DNA of 64,000 nt from Chlamydia crocodili. Its GTDB lineage: Bacteria; Chlamydiota; Chlamydiia; Chlamydiales; Chlamydiaceae. The notes under the pieces are model-generated. The model searched no databases, was not told where the DNA came from, and saw only the letters and a list, made by a program, of their open reading frames with translations. Location of the stretch: NCBI RefSeq assembly GCF_018343815.1, contig NZ_CP060791.1, positions 1 to 64,000 on the forward strand, given 5' to 3'. Positions 1-8,947 of the stretch are shown here, in pieces. How positions within the stretch are numbered: position 1 is the stretch's first letter; every line of letters starts with the position of its first letter. A program made the translations under genes and the position numbers.

Positions 1-115
1 ACAACTCATCTAGGCGCCCAGATAGCTTCTCTAAAAGAGTAGACTTTCCAGCCTCAGCAATCTCCCCCAAACAATGCTGGGAAAAGCTTAGGGGAGTAAA
101 AAAGCTTATGCTCAT
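1..115 (-). CDS. Chlamydia-type hypothetical protein, N-terminal fragment cut by the window edge
   Basis: An open frame starts with ATG at 115 on the minus strand and runs off the left edge after 38 codons without a stop. The peptide begins MSISFFTPLSF and continues with a Leu/Glu-rich stretch. The spacing of its first residues (hydrophobic and aromatic start, then a charged leucine-rich helix ending LSGRLDEL) resembles the start of the next gene (MISYFFSS..., then LAERVDRI), so the two may be tandem paralogues. No function is recognisable and the similarity is judged by eye only. Confidence 0.5.
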   Translation of the reverse strand, partial: MSISFFTPLSFSQHCLGEIAEAGKSTLLEKLSGRLDEL

Positions 116-340
116 TAAAATACCTAGATTATTCAAAAAATATAGCCGAATGATTTTTCTTATTTTAACACTTTCTAAATAATTAATCTCTTATTACTTA
201 AGCAAATCTTAGATATTAAGAATATTAACACTAGAATTTAATGTAAAATTATTCTGTTTTTCCAACAAACCTCTTAAGATAAATAACCTGCCATCAGCCT
301 TATACCAACACCTAAAAGATCCTAATTATCTGTAAAAAAC

Positions 341-1165
341 TTAACATTCCCGAATGATTAATACACAGTGTCCCACAGGATCTGTACGCATTCTTTGGAT
401 ATGAATAGTACGGGGATTAGTAAATCCGCGTAGTTTGGAAAGTTCTTCTCTTTGAAAAGCTAGATAGTCCAATACATGCATATCTGCCCATTCCTGAGCA
501 GAATAACCCACAAGATCGTTGATTTTCATTGGCCCAATAGATTCAAATTCTAGTCGAGGGAAATCTGGATGTGTGAAAAAAATGTCATCATCATCTCCTA
601 AAGCGTCGCTTTTACCCGTCTTGGATTTAATCCCTACACCCATCCTATTTAGAGCTGATTTGCTTCCTATATTTCTAAGACGTTGATGTTCATTTAATAT
701 TCTTTCCATATTCTTTTGCCCCAAAGGTGGGAGGTGAAAATTCATAGATTGGAGTTGCTCTTTACTGAATATCTGAGGAGGGTTTTCATCTGGTCTTGAT
801 GGATGCCCTACTAAAATAGCAGTCTGCTCTGACCATCTCTCCCATCCTCCATATTTGTAGTACAGAGCTATTCTCATGACTAACTTGATAATAAAAGCTA
901 TAATTACAGGAATGATAAGTAGATATAGGAACAGAGTCCTCAATTTCTCTTGAAAGAATAACGGAATCTGTATGTCCACATAGACAAGTTGTCCCTGTGT
1001 ATTCATGCTATCAATATACAAAACATGAGATCCATCTCGAAATTGGAGTATCCTATCCACCCTTTCTGCTAAAGATTCCAGGTAACCACTTCCCCTATCA
1101 AATTTAGGAAGATCCTTCAAAAAGCTATGTGAAAAAATTGCGGATGAAAAAAAATACGAAATCAT
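341..1165 (-). CDS. Chlamydia-type hypothetical protein with one membrane segment
   Basis: The 274-residue product has one strong membrane segment at about residues 75-98 (FLYLLIIPVIIAFIIKLVM) followed by a long soluble C-terminal part. That part carries a run of four Asp (DDDD) and a Trp/His-rich stretch (GYSAQEWADMHVLDYL). There is no cleavable signal peptide and no catalytic motif I recognise. The start has no clear Shine-Dalgarno, so a different start is possible. It lies beside a fragment with a similar N-terminus (1-115) and next to guaBA-add, in a region that looks like the variable plasticity zone. I infer a lineage-specific membrane-anchored protein; function unknown. Confidence 0.65.
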   Translation of the reverse strand: MISYFFSSAIFSHSFLKDLPKFDRGSGYLESLAERVDRILQFRDGSHVLYIDSMNTQGQLVYVDIQIPLFFQEKLRTLFLYLLIIPVIIAFIIKLVMRIALYYKYGGWERWSEQTAILVGHPSRPDENPPQIFSKEQLQSMNFHLPPLGQKNMERILNEHQRLRNIGSKSALNRMGVGIKSKTGKSDALGDDDDIFFTHPDFPRLEFESIGPMKINDLVGYSAQEWADMHVLDYLAFQREELSKLRGFTNPRTIHIQRMRTDPVGHCVLIIREC

Positions 1166-1521
1166 GAATTCAAGCGGGGAAATTAGATTTGAAATTCAAA
1201 ATAGAAAGATCTGGAACTGTAAGAAACATCCAGAACAGAAGATTATTGCTTAATGCAATATTAAAAAAATAAGAAGTCTAATCGTCGATGAAGAAGATCT
1301 TCAGATTCATCATACGCAAGTAAAAATGATACATCAATCCTAAGTAAAATTATCACTAAAGCTGCTTTGAAAGTTGCTCAATGACATTCTTTTACAGGTC
1401 AGAGAATAATAGCATCTCACAAGCAACATATGTTTAGTGCAAAATTGACCTTTAGTAAGCTCCTTTACTATTGTACGTAAGTCTTGCACCTATGATTGTT
1501 TGTTCTTTTTATAAGAAGGTA
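1166..1521. other. Intergenic stretch, 356 bases
   Basis: AT-rich DNA between the 3' end of add and the start of the hypothetical gene at 1165. It contains a short imperfect palindrome around 1287-1311 (GATGAA ... TTCATC around GAAGATCTTC). I see no convincing terminator with a T-run for the guaBA-add operon and no supportable small gene. Confidence 0.5.
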
Positions 1522-2889
1522 TCACCCACAAGTAGATAGTAGTCTTGTTTGCTCTTCTGATAAATATCCGAGGATCTTATTTAAAAGGGTGATTTTTGTA
1601 TCAGTATCTACAAATGAAGAAACTATAGCCTTCGTATTGAGTTGTATGATCTCTTTAAGAGTTAAAGGTGAATATTTAACATGAGTTAATTGAGAATCTT
1701 CAAAGGCAGGAAATCCTGATAAAAGCAAAAGCGTATTTTGCAAAGAAGTCCCTCCCATTTGGGGATTATCGGAACTCAATGTTATGCTAAGCTTGTGATC
1801 TCTGAGCAATGCAAAGAAAGGATGCTCATCAAGATTATTTATGATTATTTTATCTGTTTTTTTCAAACCAGAGTATTGGTGTAGTGAAGCTCCAAGTATC
1901 AGGTTAATAACCGGAGCCATAACAAGTGTAATGTTTTTCTCTTGGATTTCATGAATAGTCGGTAGATGTTCAATCGCTTGAAATCCATGTGCTATTCTCT
2001 GTATAGGTAAGGCTTGTAACGTTTGGCTTAAATATAAAAATCCCGTTCCTTCTCCTGCATGAGCTTCACAACCAAATCCTTTCTCATAAGCATGACGATA
2101 ACCTGAAGTTAATTTGATTGGTGCTGCCTCAGGACAAATTTCTGCTCCAGCGGATTGCAAGCCGACAAAGAGATTAGGGAAGAACGTCTCTACTTCATCA
2201 AGCCAACTCGCGGCCTCTTCTGATCGTTGTTGTGTCGATTGTCGGAGATTAGAAGAACCTGTTTTATTAAAACAATTGATAAAGCGAAGGATAATTCCTT
2301 GACTCTGGAAAAATTGAGAGGCTCTAGAAAACAAACCATACAAGCGTAAGCGAGCTTCTTGAGGTTCAAGCGAAGGATAAATTACGTAAGCTATGCGGAT
2401 ATTTTGCTGCACTTCGGTGTAAATGATATTATCCTGTAGACATTGTTTTAAATAATTTTGCAAAACAAGCCAAAGATCGTTTTCATTTTGGATTCCTCCT
2501 GGAGGATATCTATGCCCCTGTACAGTAGCCATAATCCGATCAAAGCTAGAAAAATCACGAGAAATAACAGCGTATTTTAATAAAGAAACATTAGGGTCCC
2601 GTTCATAGCAAATATTCTCAAAATTTCTGAATATTTCAGAATAATTCTTGTGAGGGTTCCCATTAGATAAATAAGGAGATATCCATCGGTTATTCTCCCA
2701 TTTTATAAGACCATTTCTGACTCCTAACTCCCAAGCTGTTTCTGGCGAAATAGTTCCTGGAAGATGTACGTGAATATCAGCCTTAGGAAGATTTTTAATA
2801 AACTGACTTGTACAAGGAATATTATCATACAACTCAGACGCCAACTGCGACAACTGTTGGGTAATAAAAAAAAGCCTCTTATCGATCAT
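1522..2889 (-). CDS. add: Adenosine deaminase family protein
   Basis: Predicted to deaminate adenosine (or a related adenine nucleoside/nucleotide) to the inosine form. The 455-residue protein has the metal-binding motif HVH at His40/His42 (ADIHVHLPGT), the HAGEGTG motif that carries the catalytic Glu, and an SSDNP motif near the C-terminus matching the metal-site Asp of the family. It is longer than the usual 330-350 residues, with extra sequence mainly at the N-terminus and in the middle. It is the last gene of guaB-guaA-add, 30 bases behind guaA, so it probably supplies the inosine/IMP side of GMP synthesis. In other chlamydiae the same trio sits in the plasticity zone. Exact substrate (adenosine or AMP) cannot be told from sequence. 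Confidence 0.88.
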   Translation of the reverse strand: MIDKRLFFITQQLSQLASELYDNIPCTSQFIKNLPKADIHVHLPGTISPETAWELGVRNGLIKWENNRWISPYLSNGNPHKNYSEIFRNFENICYERDPNVSLLKYAVISRDFSSFDRIMATVQGHRYPPGGIQNENDLWLVLQNYLKQCLQDNIIYTEVQQNIRIAYVIYPSLEPQEARLRLYGLFSRASQFFQSQGIILRFINCFNKTGSSNLRQSTQQRSEEAASWLDEVETFFPNLFVGLQSAGAEICPEAAPIKLTSGYRHAYEKGFGCEAHAGEGTGFLYLSQTLQALPIQRIAHGFQAIEHLPTIHEIQEKNITLVMAPVINLILGASLHQYSGLKKTDKIIINNLDEHPFFALLRDHKLSITLSSDNPQMGGTSLQNTLLLLSGFPAFEDSQLTHVKYSPLTLKEIIQLNTKAIVSSFVDTDTKITLLNKILGYLSEEQTRLLSTCG

Positions 2890-2919
2890 ATCTTATTTTT
2901 ACTTTCTTAATGTCAGATC

Positions 2920-4458
2920 TTACTCCCATTCAATAGTTGCTGGAGGTTTATCAGAAATATCGTAAACTACTCTGCTAACTTCGGGGATTTCATTAATGAT
3001 GCGTGAGGAACAACGGTTAAGGAATTCTCTAGGTAAAGATGGCCAGCATGCTGTCATGAAATCAGTCGATTCTACTGCACGTAAAGCTATCGTATAGCCG
3101 TAATGACGGCAGTCTCCTTTTACAGCAACAGATTTAACTGGCAAAAATACAGCAAAAGCTTGGCTAACCTTATGGTATAAATTGGCTTTCCTTAGCTCTT
3201 CAATAAAAATGCTATCAGCATTTTTCACTATTTCTACATATTCTTGACGAACTTCTCCAAGAACTCTGACGCCTAAACCAGGTCCAGGAAAGGGATGTCG
3301 GGATATTAAAGCTTCCGGCAAACCTAAAACTTTACCTAAAGCTCTAACTTCATCTTTGAAAAGAAAACGCAGAGGTTCTAAAAGTTTCAAATTCAATTTT
3401 TCTGGAAGTCCACCAACATTATGGTGAGACTTGATCACCTGTGTTGCGTCACAAGATTTTGCGGATTCAATTACATCAGAATAAATAGTCCCCTGAGCCA
3501 ACCATTGAACCTGAAGATTTCTAGATGCTTCATCAAAAACTTCAATAAAAGAGGATCCTATGACTTTACGTTTTTCTTCAGGATCTTCTATTCCGGATAG
3601 GTCGTAGAAAAATTTTTCAGAAGCATCTTCTACAATGATCTCTAGACCTAGAGAAGAGAATTGCTGTTTAACCTCTTCCACTTCATTTTTTCTCAATAGT
3701 CCCGTGTCAACAAAGACACAAGACAAGCGATCACCTAAAGCATTATGAAGTAAAACAGCTAGAACAGAAGAGTCTACCCCTCCAGATAGACCGAGAAGCA
3801 CTCGTTCTGTTTCCCCTACTTTTTCTCTAATACTCTTGATCAGTTGTTGTTCTATTGTTTCAATTTTCCAAGTTTCTGAAGCCTGACAAATATGTTTCAC
3901 AAAATTTGATAAGATTTTATCTCCTATTGCTTGAGAATCTGAAACTTCAGGATGGAATTGAAGACCAAACAGTTTTTTTTCAGGGCATTCTATAGCAGCA
4001 ACAGGACAATGCTCAGAACTCGCTGTAACAAAGAAATCTTTAGGAGGAACAGTAACAGAATCACAATGACTCATTCGAATTTCTGTATGGAAAGTATCCT
4101 GATCAACAAGACCTTCAAAAAGTACACTTGGATAAAAAACTATAGGTGTATAACCAAATTCATTACCTCCGCCGTTTACCTCACTTCCAAAATCTCTAGC
4201 GATAAGCTGCATGCCATAACATACTCCAAGTATAGGAATATTACTGTTATAGATTGCTTTATCAACTTGCGGACTATTCTCCTGATAAACCGAATGAGGC
4301 CCTCCAGAAAAAATCAGACCCGCAGGAGATGCTTTAAGAAGACTTTCCAAAGGTGTATTCCAAGGAAGCACCTCACAAAACACGGAGAGTAAACGTATTT
4401 TTTTCGCCAGAATATTGGTGTATTGAGAACCAAAATCAAGAATGAGAATCTTACTCAA
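2920..4458 (-). CDS. guaA: GMP synthase (glutamine-hydrolysing)
   Basis: Converts XMP to GMP using ATP and glutamine. The 512-residue protein has the full architecture. A class I glutamine amidotransferase domain (about 1-190) carries nucleophile Cys80 in GVCYGMQ and the His169/Glu171 pair in QFHPE. It is followed by an N-type ATP pyrophosphatase domain with the P-loop SGGVDS at 225-230 and the C-terminal dimerisation domain ending KPPATIEWE. Length is normal. It lies 16 bases behind guaB and 30 bases before add on the same strand, so the three are almost certainly one operon. Chlamydiae lack de novo purine synthesis, so this cluster probably lets the cell make GMP from imported adenine or inosine compounds. 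Confidence 0.96.
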   Translation of the reverse strand: MSKILILDFGSQYTNILAKKIRLLSVFCEVLPWNTPLESLLKASPAGLIFSGGPHSVYQENSPQVDKAIYNSNIPILGVCYGMQLIARDFGSEVNGGGNEFGYTPIVFYPSVLFEGLVDQDTFHTEIRMSHCDSVTVPPKDFFVTASSEHCPVAAIECPEKKLFGLQFHPEVSDSQAIGDKILSNFVKHICQASETWKIETIEQQLIKSIREKVGETERVLLGLSGGVDSSVLAVLLHNALGDRLSCVFVDTGLLRKNEVEEVKQQFSSLGLEIIVEDASEKFFYDLSGIEDPEEKRKVIGSSFIEVFDEASRNLQVQWLAQGTIYSDVIESAKSCDATQVIKSHHNVGGLPEKLNLKLLEPLRFLFKDEVRALGKVLGLPEALISRHPFPGPGLGVRVLGEVRQEYVEIVKNADSIFIEELRKANLYHKVSQAFAVFLPVKSVAVKGDCRHYGYTIALRAVESTDFMTACWPSLPREFLNRCSSRIINEIPEVSRVVYDISDKPPATIEWE

Positions 4459-4474
4459 GATAGATTACCTTTTA

Positions 4475-5551
4475 CTATTTAGAGGTTAGATAATTTGGAG
4501 CATATTGAACGTGTTGTAAGTTATGAATATGACTTTCAGCTCGTCCAGAATGGGTGATTCGGGCAAATACAGCATTCTGACGTAATTCTTCTAAATTGCG
4601 AGCTCCTAGATAGCCCATACCTGATCGAATCCCCCCTAGAATCTGATAAAGAACGTCATGAAGAGAACCTTTGTAAAGTACAAGTCCTTCAACACCCTCT
4701 GGAACAAATTTCTTAGCATTACTTTCCTGAAAATAGCGCTCAGCACTACCTTTCTTCATAGCACCAAGAGAACCCATGCCTCTATACATCTTATACGCTT
4801 GTTCATTGATCTGAACAACTTCTCCTGGAGCCTCATCAGTTCCTGCTAGCATGCTACCAAGCATAACACAATGCGCTCCAGCGGCTAAAGCTTTAACAAT
4901 GTCTCCAGAATAGCGCATCCCGCCATCGGCAATGACTCGTACAGAAGAATCACGCAATGCTTCAGCAACATCCATAACTGCTGTCAACTGAGGCAATCCT
5001 ACACCTGAGACGATCCGCGTTGTACATATAGATCCGGGGCCAATCCCCACTTTAACAGCATCTACACCAATTTCAGCCAAACAAAGAGCAGCTGCTCTTG
5101 AAACAATATTTCCCACAATGAGAGTTACCGAAGGATAATTCTTTTTAATAGTTAAGGCTGTATCAAGTACTAATTTAGAATGTCCATGAGCAGTGTCTAC
5201 TACTAAAGCATCTATACCCACTTCAACTAAAGCATCAGCTCTTTTTAAACCTTGTTGACCGATACCTACAGCACCACCAACTGCCCAAGAGGAACTTTGC
5301 GATTTTATTTGTTTTACAACAGCAACCTGTGCATCCGTATCCATATTTTTATGAATAATTCCAAGCCCTCCAGCTACAGTCATGGCTGTAGCCATAGACA
5401 ATTCTGTAACTGAATCCATTGCAGCAGACAAGATAGGGATAGTTAAAACTAAAGATCCTGAAACAGAAGAGGCTAAACAAACATCTTGAGGAAGAACTTC
5501 AGAATACTGAGGAACCAATAAAACGTCGTCAAAAGTCAGGGCTTCGCGCAT
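4475..5551 (-). CDS. guaB: IMP dehydrogenase, CBS-less form
   Basis: Oxidises IMP to XMP with NAD, the committed step to GMP. Visible landmarks are the N-terminal FDDVLLVP motif, the phosphate and substrate loop GIGPGSICTTR with catalytic Cys176, and the DGGMRYSGD motif. At 358 residues it is about 130 shorter than typical bacterial GuaB, because the paired CBS regulatory domain normally inserted after about residue 75-85 is absent; the barrel simply continues (NMDTDAQVAVVKQ). This suggests loss of nucleotide allostery. It is first gene of guaB-guaA-add. Start ATG at 5551 has GAGAAG three bases upstream, and the leader can fold over that site (see the leader entry at 5549-5620). Confidence 0.95.
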   Translation of the reverse strand: MREALTFDDVLLVPQYSEVLPQDVCLASSVSGSLVLTIPILSAAMDSVTELSMATAMTVAGGLGIIHKNMDTDAQVAVVKQIKSQSSSWAVGGAVGIGQQGLKRADALVEVGIDALVVDTAHGHSKLVLDTALTIKKNYPSVTLIVGNIVSRAAALCLAEIGVDAVKVGIGPGSICTTRIVSGVGLPQLTAVMDVAEALRDSSVRVIADGGMRYSGDIVKALAAGAHCVMLGSMLAGTDEAPGEVVQINEQAYKMYRGMGSLGAMKKGSAERYFQESNAKKFVPEGVEGLVLYKGSLHDVLYQILGGIRSGMGYLGARNLEELRQNAVFARITHSGRAESHIHNLQHVQYAPNYLTSK

Positions 5552-5620
5552 ATACTTCTCGATGAGAAAAAATGATTAAGATCAAGCGCTGATTGAGAAA
5601 CTTATTCTTCTCATCAGTAA
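5549..5620 (-). promoter_or_regulatory. guaB leader with mutually exclusive hairpins over the ribosome binding site
   Basis: Reading the minus strand, GATGAGAA (5615-5608) pairs with TTCTCATC (5568-5561); including the next bases the stem grows to about 11 pairs with one G-U. In the alternative fold, the upstream TGAGAAG pairs with a nearer TTTCTCA (about 5600-5594), which frees the downstream TTCTC to pair with GAGAA (5560-5556) across the 3-base loop ATC. That GAGAAG is the only Shine-Dalgarno-like sequence before the guaB ATG. The layout is that of an anti-SD/anti-anti-SD switch. No known riboswitch class is recognised, and the ligand, if any, is unknown. Confidence 0.4.
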
Positions 5621-5834
5621 CAAATAAAAGGAAAATCACATTCAAATAAAATTAAAGAGATTCCGGCTAGAAAAATCGTAATACCACTAGACAATAATCT
5701 CAACGGATTATTGAAAATTCTTAGAAAATTTATGACGAGGAAATTAAATAGAAAGCCGTTATAGACACCACAAAGAAAACAGGATACGCTAAAGTTAATA
5801 ACGATTGTTCGATTTAGAACTCAAAACAGAAAAT
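5621..5834. other. Intergenic DNA upstream of guaB
   Basis: AT-rich spacer between the guaB leader and the terminator of the lipoprotein gene. It should hold the guaB promoter on the minus strand, but I cannot point to a convincing -35/-10 pair. No supportable gene is seen. Confidence 0.4.
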
Positions 5835-5859
5835 CTGGGAGCCTGTAAATAGCTCCCGG
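5835..5859 (-). terminator. Putative terminator of the 5895-6722 lipoprotein gene
   Basis: CTGGGAGC (5835-5842) and GCTCCCGG (5852-5859) form an 8-pair stem with a 9-base loop. On the minus strand the stem is followed by a T-rich stretch (GATTTTCTGTTTTG). It lies 35 bases past the stop codon. Confidence 0.55.
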
Positions 5860-5894
5860 AGCAAAAGTCCTTGCTTCATCTCTCATACAGAAAT

Positions 5895-6722
5895 TTAATA
5901 ACGCAATGGAGCATCTTTGTATTCTTCATGAATAGTCTTTATTGACTGTTCATTAGATAAAAATGTCGTATCTAGATAATCTTGAGCAAAATTATCTCCG
6001 AAATCCTCTTTTACATTATCAGATTCCACTGCAACCCAGACCATAGAATAATAACCTTTTACTGGTAAGACATCACTGGAACGTACTTGTGGTCCAGCAA
6101 TCCAAGCAAAAGCTATACTATGGTTGCATTTTCCTGAAGACGTATAATCAGACACTATAACAGGAACGAATTCATAAACTCCTTCACGACGACGGCAAGC
6201 TACAAAATCATCTTCTCCTATGGCTAAAACAATACCGTTGCAAGATTTTCCTGATGCATATTTTAAATTTAAAAAACCGCGATTCTTAGGACCATCTGCT
6301 TCTGTTAATCTAGCGGAACCTCCTAAGAGATCAATATCTAAATCGAATATTCTTACATAATCATGCAACCAAACAGCATGGGGATGGTATTCCTCAAGAG
6401 TATTTCTCGCTGAAATTGGGTTCATTAAACTCCCATAAACAAACATAGGAATATAAGGAGTGGTTAGATGCATTTTTTTGTGTATCTCTCTCCAGATCCT
6501 ACGAGATTCTCTATTCACTCCCTCAATAACTTTAGGATCCTTGTTTTCCTTTGCTAAGCATTGAGCTGGCGTATAAGCAGCAGGATACGAAGAAAAATCA
6601 GAGATAGGTAAGTTAATACAAAATACCTGATCAACACTAGCATCCTTTAAAGAAATGGGTTCAGAACACCCACTAAGAACTAATAATAAACATCCAAATA
6701 GGTATGCTATTGATTTATACAT
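5895..6722 (-). CDS. Lipoprotein with gamma-glutamylcyclotransferase-like (AIG2/ChaC) fold
   Basis: The predicted 275-residue precursor has a lipoprotein signal ending in the lipobox LSGC, with Cys19 as lipidation site. The mature part shows cyclotransferase-fold landmarks in the right order: FVYGSLM at 94-100 (the family YGSL substrate loop), NGIVLAIGEDDF, then RREGVY at 178-183 with Glu180 where the family has its catalytic acid, then FVPVIV. I choose ATG 6722 over an in-frame ATG 11 codons upstream because GGGAGG lies six bases before it and the lipobox then sits at a normal distance. A paralogue (7935-8708) lies divergently and has lost these motifs. Enzymatic activity and substrate (gamma-glutamyl amine or glutathione-like) are inference. 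Confidence 0.65.
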   Translation of the reverse strand: MYKSIAYLFGCLLLVLSGCSEPISLKDASVDQVFCINLPISDFSSYPAAYTPAQCLAKENKDPKVIEGVNRESRRIWREIHKKMHLTTPYIPMFVYGSLMNPISARNTLEEYHPHAVWLHDYVRIFDLDIDLLGGSARLTEADGPKNRGFLNLKYASGKSCNGIVLAIGEDDFVACRRREGVYEFVPVIVSDYTSSGKCNHSIAFAWIAGPQVRSSDVLPVKGYYSMVWVAVESDNVKEDFGDNFAQDYLDTTFLSNEQSIKTIHEEYKDAPLRY

Positions 6723-7194
6723 AAAAATCCTCCCTATACTATGAGAAGAAGACAATTGGTAGCATCTGAGTACTTACTAATTAATTGACTTCTACGAGAA
6801 CTAATAATTTCTTAAGATTTTGAATATATTCAACATAGCAATTCATTCGCATTAATTTTAATTTGATTATCTTTTTAACAAGATTAAAAAATCTTATAAA
6901 AAAACACTTATACAAATGTTAAATAAGCTTCAAGACATGAGTCTCAGAGAAATTCCATCATTAAAATGTATCAATCAACCAAATAGCTATATTGACACAT
7001 CAATTTAAAAAAAAATCCATAGGAATCAGGCAGCAGGCAAATGAGTATCCTAATGAAATTAAATGTCTTTTCTCCTTTCTGAGATTCTTATGGGTGATCT
7101 ATCTATCTTAAGAATTCAGATGATCCATTGCAGTTAAAAAAATTTTTATATATCTTATTTAACCAAAAATTAATAAACCAATTAGGGATTCGGC
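6723..7194. other. Divergent intergenic region, 472 bases
   Basis: Very AT-rich DNA separating the minus-strand lipoprotein from the plus-strand Inc-like gene; it must carry promoters for both directions. A TTGACA at about 6992 has no good -10 at standard spacing. Only very short open frames (about 30 codons) are present and none has support. Confidence 0.4.
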
Positions 7195-7707
7195 ATGTCA
7201 AATCCAATACCTACACAACACCCCAATATTTCTTCTTTTCACTCAATCACGAGTCATACTGCAATGGAGGGAAATTTTTCTCCTCGTAGATCATCTCTAA
7301 GACTATTTTTAGATACAATGTTGATTGTTCTGGGTTTTTCTACTGTAGTTTCAATCTTTGTAGCAATGTTTTTTCTCAATGGACTCGGTATGCTAAATAC
7401 AACAACAATCGTCTTATCCGCATCCTTAATTCTTATGGGCATTGTATTTATTAGCATCGGAGTACTTTTCTTTGTTAATAACATAGAACAAGGACTTTCT
7501 GGCATTTTGAGAAAACGTTTAAAAGAAACAGAGTTGGAGATAAGGGATCTTAGAGACCGATTGCAAACTTACGAACTTAATCATGCATTTGCCCCATCGG
7601 AAGATCCTACAGGAATCTCTGAAAATATAGAACCATCTGAGCCTACAGAAACAACTGTAGAAACTATCATGGAGATAAATAGCCAAATGAGTTCTACAAA
7701 TCATTGA
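7195..7707 (+). CDS. Putative inclusion membrane (Inc) protein
   Basis: The 170-residue product has the Inc layout: a short Ser/Thr-rich N-terminus, then two closely spaced membrane segments at about residues 37-62 and 70-95 joined by a short hairpin loop (NGLGMLNTTT). After these comes a charged helical tail (about 100-128) with coiled-coil character and an acidic Thr/Glu-rich end. Inc proteins are type III secreted and inserted in the inclusion membrane with both ends in the host cytosol; assignment here is from the two-lobed hydrophobic pattern only. The start has AGGGA about eight bases upstream. It stands alone between the two paralogous lipoproteins. Confidence 0.65.
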   Translation: MSNPIPTQHPNISSFHSITSHTAMEGNFSPRRSSLRLFLDTMLIVLGFSTVVSIFVAMFFLNGLGMLNTTTIVLSASLILMGIVFISIGVLFFVNNIEQGLSGILRKRLKETELEIRDLRDRLQTYELNHAFAPSEDPTGISENIEPSEPTETTVETIMEINSQMSSTNH

Positions 7708-7934
7708 ATGAAAATTGCAGACTAAACTTTAGCTTATAATGTTGCCAAAAACCAACAATCAAGAAATCAATCATTTAGAAAATTTCTTAAGAATTTTTTT
7801 ATAAAAAATCGCGTTTTTAGCACTACCTGAACACCATTTTTTTTGTTTTTATTCAATATTTTTTATCGCAAACAAAGTTGTAAGTTGCTAGGGTCTTTTG
7901 CTTTTAAACTAAATATTGCGAATGAGGCAAGGAT

Positions 7935-8708
7935 ATGAGAACACAAAACTTCTTTCTATCGAAAATCAGATTATTGGGTGCTTTATGCCTAGCTTCCCTT
8001 TCTGTTTTAATTACTGGATGTGATGCTGATGATGTATTTACTACTGATAAACACCTAGTTGAAGAAGCTAAAAGTTCAGCTCCAATTTTCACAGAAACCA
8101 CTGATACCGATCGTGTCTGGGATACAATAAAAACAGCTTGGGGCCTATCTCAGCAGATGAATTGTGTTCCTGTAGTGATTTACGACGACCTCATGAATCC
8201 TTTCAGATTCCAAACTGAAGGAAAAAGTCTTTGGAATACTCCTGTAGACGTATCTAACAGCAAACGTATTTTCAATTACGACGCACGTACCGATAAAAAA
8301 GATAATTCTGCAAAGAATTACGCAGAAATTAATGCTCTTGCTCTAGATTTAGGAAATTCTAAAGAAGAATCTCATTTCTCTGCTATTTTACACGGTATTG
8401 AAAAAGAAACATTTGTCGCTTTATGCAAACATTATCCACAACATAGTTTGGTACCTGTAATCGTAACTAGATCGTCTGGTCAAGATACTACTTATAGTCT
8501 CGGATTTATGTTTTCAGTAACAAATCCTGCTTTACAAACCCGGCAGGATGTTCTTCCTAACCGCGAACATTTCTTAGAAATCTGGAATAGCATCAACTGT
8601 AGAGATGTTATTGATTTTTACGGAGAGAATTTCCCCGCAGACTATATCAATACAACGGTCCTTGCTAATGGAGAGTCTATTAACTCTTTAATCCCAGCAA
8701 ATAAATAA
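7935..8708 (+). CDS. Lipoprotein, degenerate paralogue of the cyclotransferase-like lipoprotein
   Basis: The 257-residue precursor has a signal peptide with lipobox ITGC (Cys29). It aligns by eye along its length with the 5895-6722 protein: YDDLMNP for YGSLMNP, KRIFNYDARTD for VRIFDLDIDLL, VPVIV, DVLP, and a C-terminal block GENFPADYINTT for GDNFAQDYLDTT. The Gly-Ser of the YGSL loop is now Asp-Asp, and the RREGVY motif with the putative catalytic Glu is replaced (CKHYPQHS). It is therefore probably a binding or structural protein rather than an enzyme. GAGG lies seven bases before ATG 7935. A good terminator follows at 8740. Confidence 0.7.
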   Translation: MRTQNFFLSKIRLLGALCLASLSVLITGCDADDVFTTDKHLVEEAKSSAPIFTETTDTDRVWDTIKTAWGLSQQMNCVPVVIYDDLMNPFRFQTEGKSLWNTPVDVSNSKRIFNYDARTDKKDNSAKNYAEINALALDLGNSKEESHFSAILHGIEKETFVALCKHYPQHSLVPVIVTRSSGQDTTYSLGFMFSVTNPALQTRQDVLPNREHFLEIWNSINCRDVIDFYGENFPADYINTTVLANGESINSLIPANK

Positions 8709-8739
8709 TCTAAAGTAATCTTTAGAATACTTATTATGA

Positions 8740-8769
8740 AACCTCGCAAATATCCTTGCGGGGTTTTTT
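8740..8769 (+). terminator. Rho-independent terminator after the 7935 lipoprotein gene
   Basis: AACCTCGCAA (8740-8749) pairs with TTGCGGGGTT (8756-8765) with one T-G wobble and a 6-base loop, followed by T4. It lies 31 bases past the stop codon. Confidence 0.85.
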
Positions 8770-8947
8770 CATTTAAGCCAGTACTGAAAAATCCCGATCG
8801 TTAAAAAACATTGCTTATCCAGATTCTGCCGTCAAAAACCTAAATAATCCTTAGACTACCAAAACTCGCAACATTTTTATTTTATTCATATTTAATGCTT
8901 TAGACATTAAAATCTTATGTTTTGCAATTTATAGTTAAATCAGAGAA

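Noticed and set aside
6916..7008. A 30-codon open frame in the divergent spacer
   Set aside because: It has no Shine-Dalgarno, no recognisable sequence features, and its length is expected by chance.
1..8708. Typical plasticity-zone genes such as cytotoxin, MACPF or tryptophan operon
   Set aside because: None of these is present in the window; only guaBA-add supports the plasticity-zone reading.
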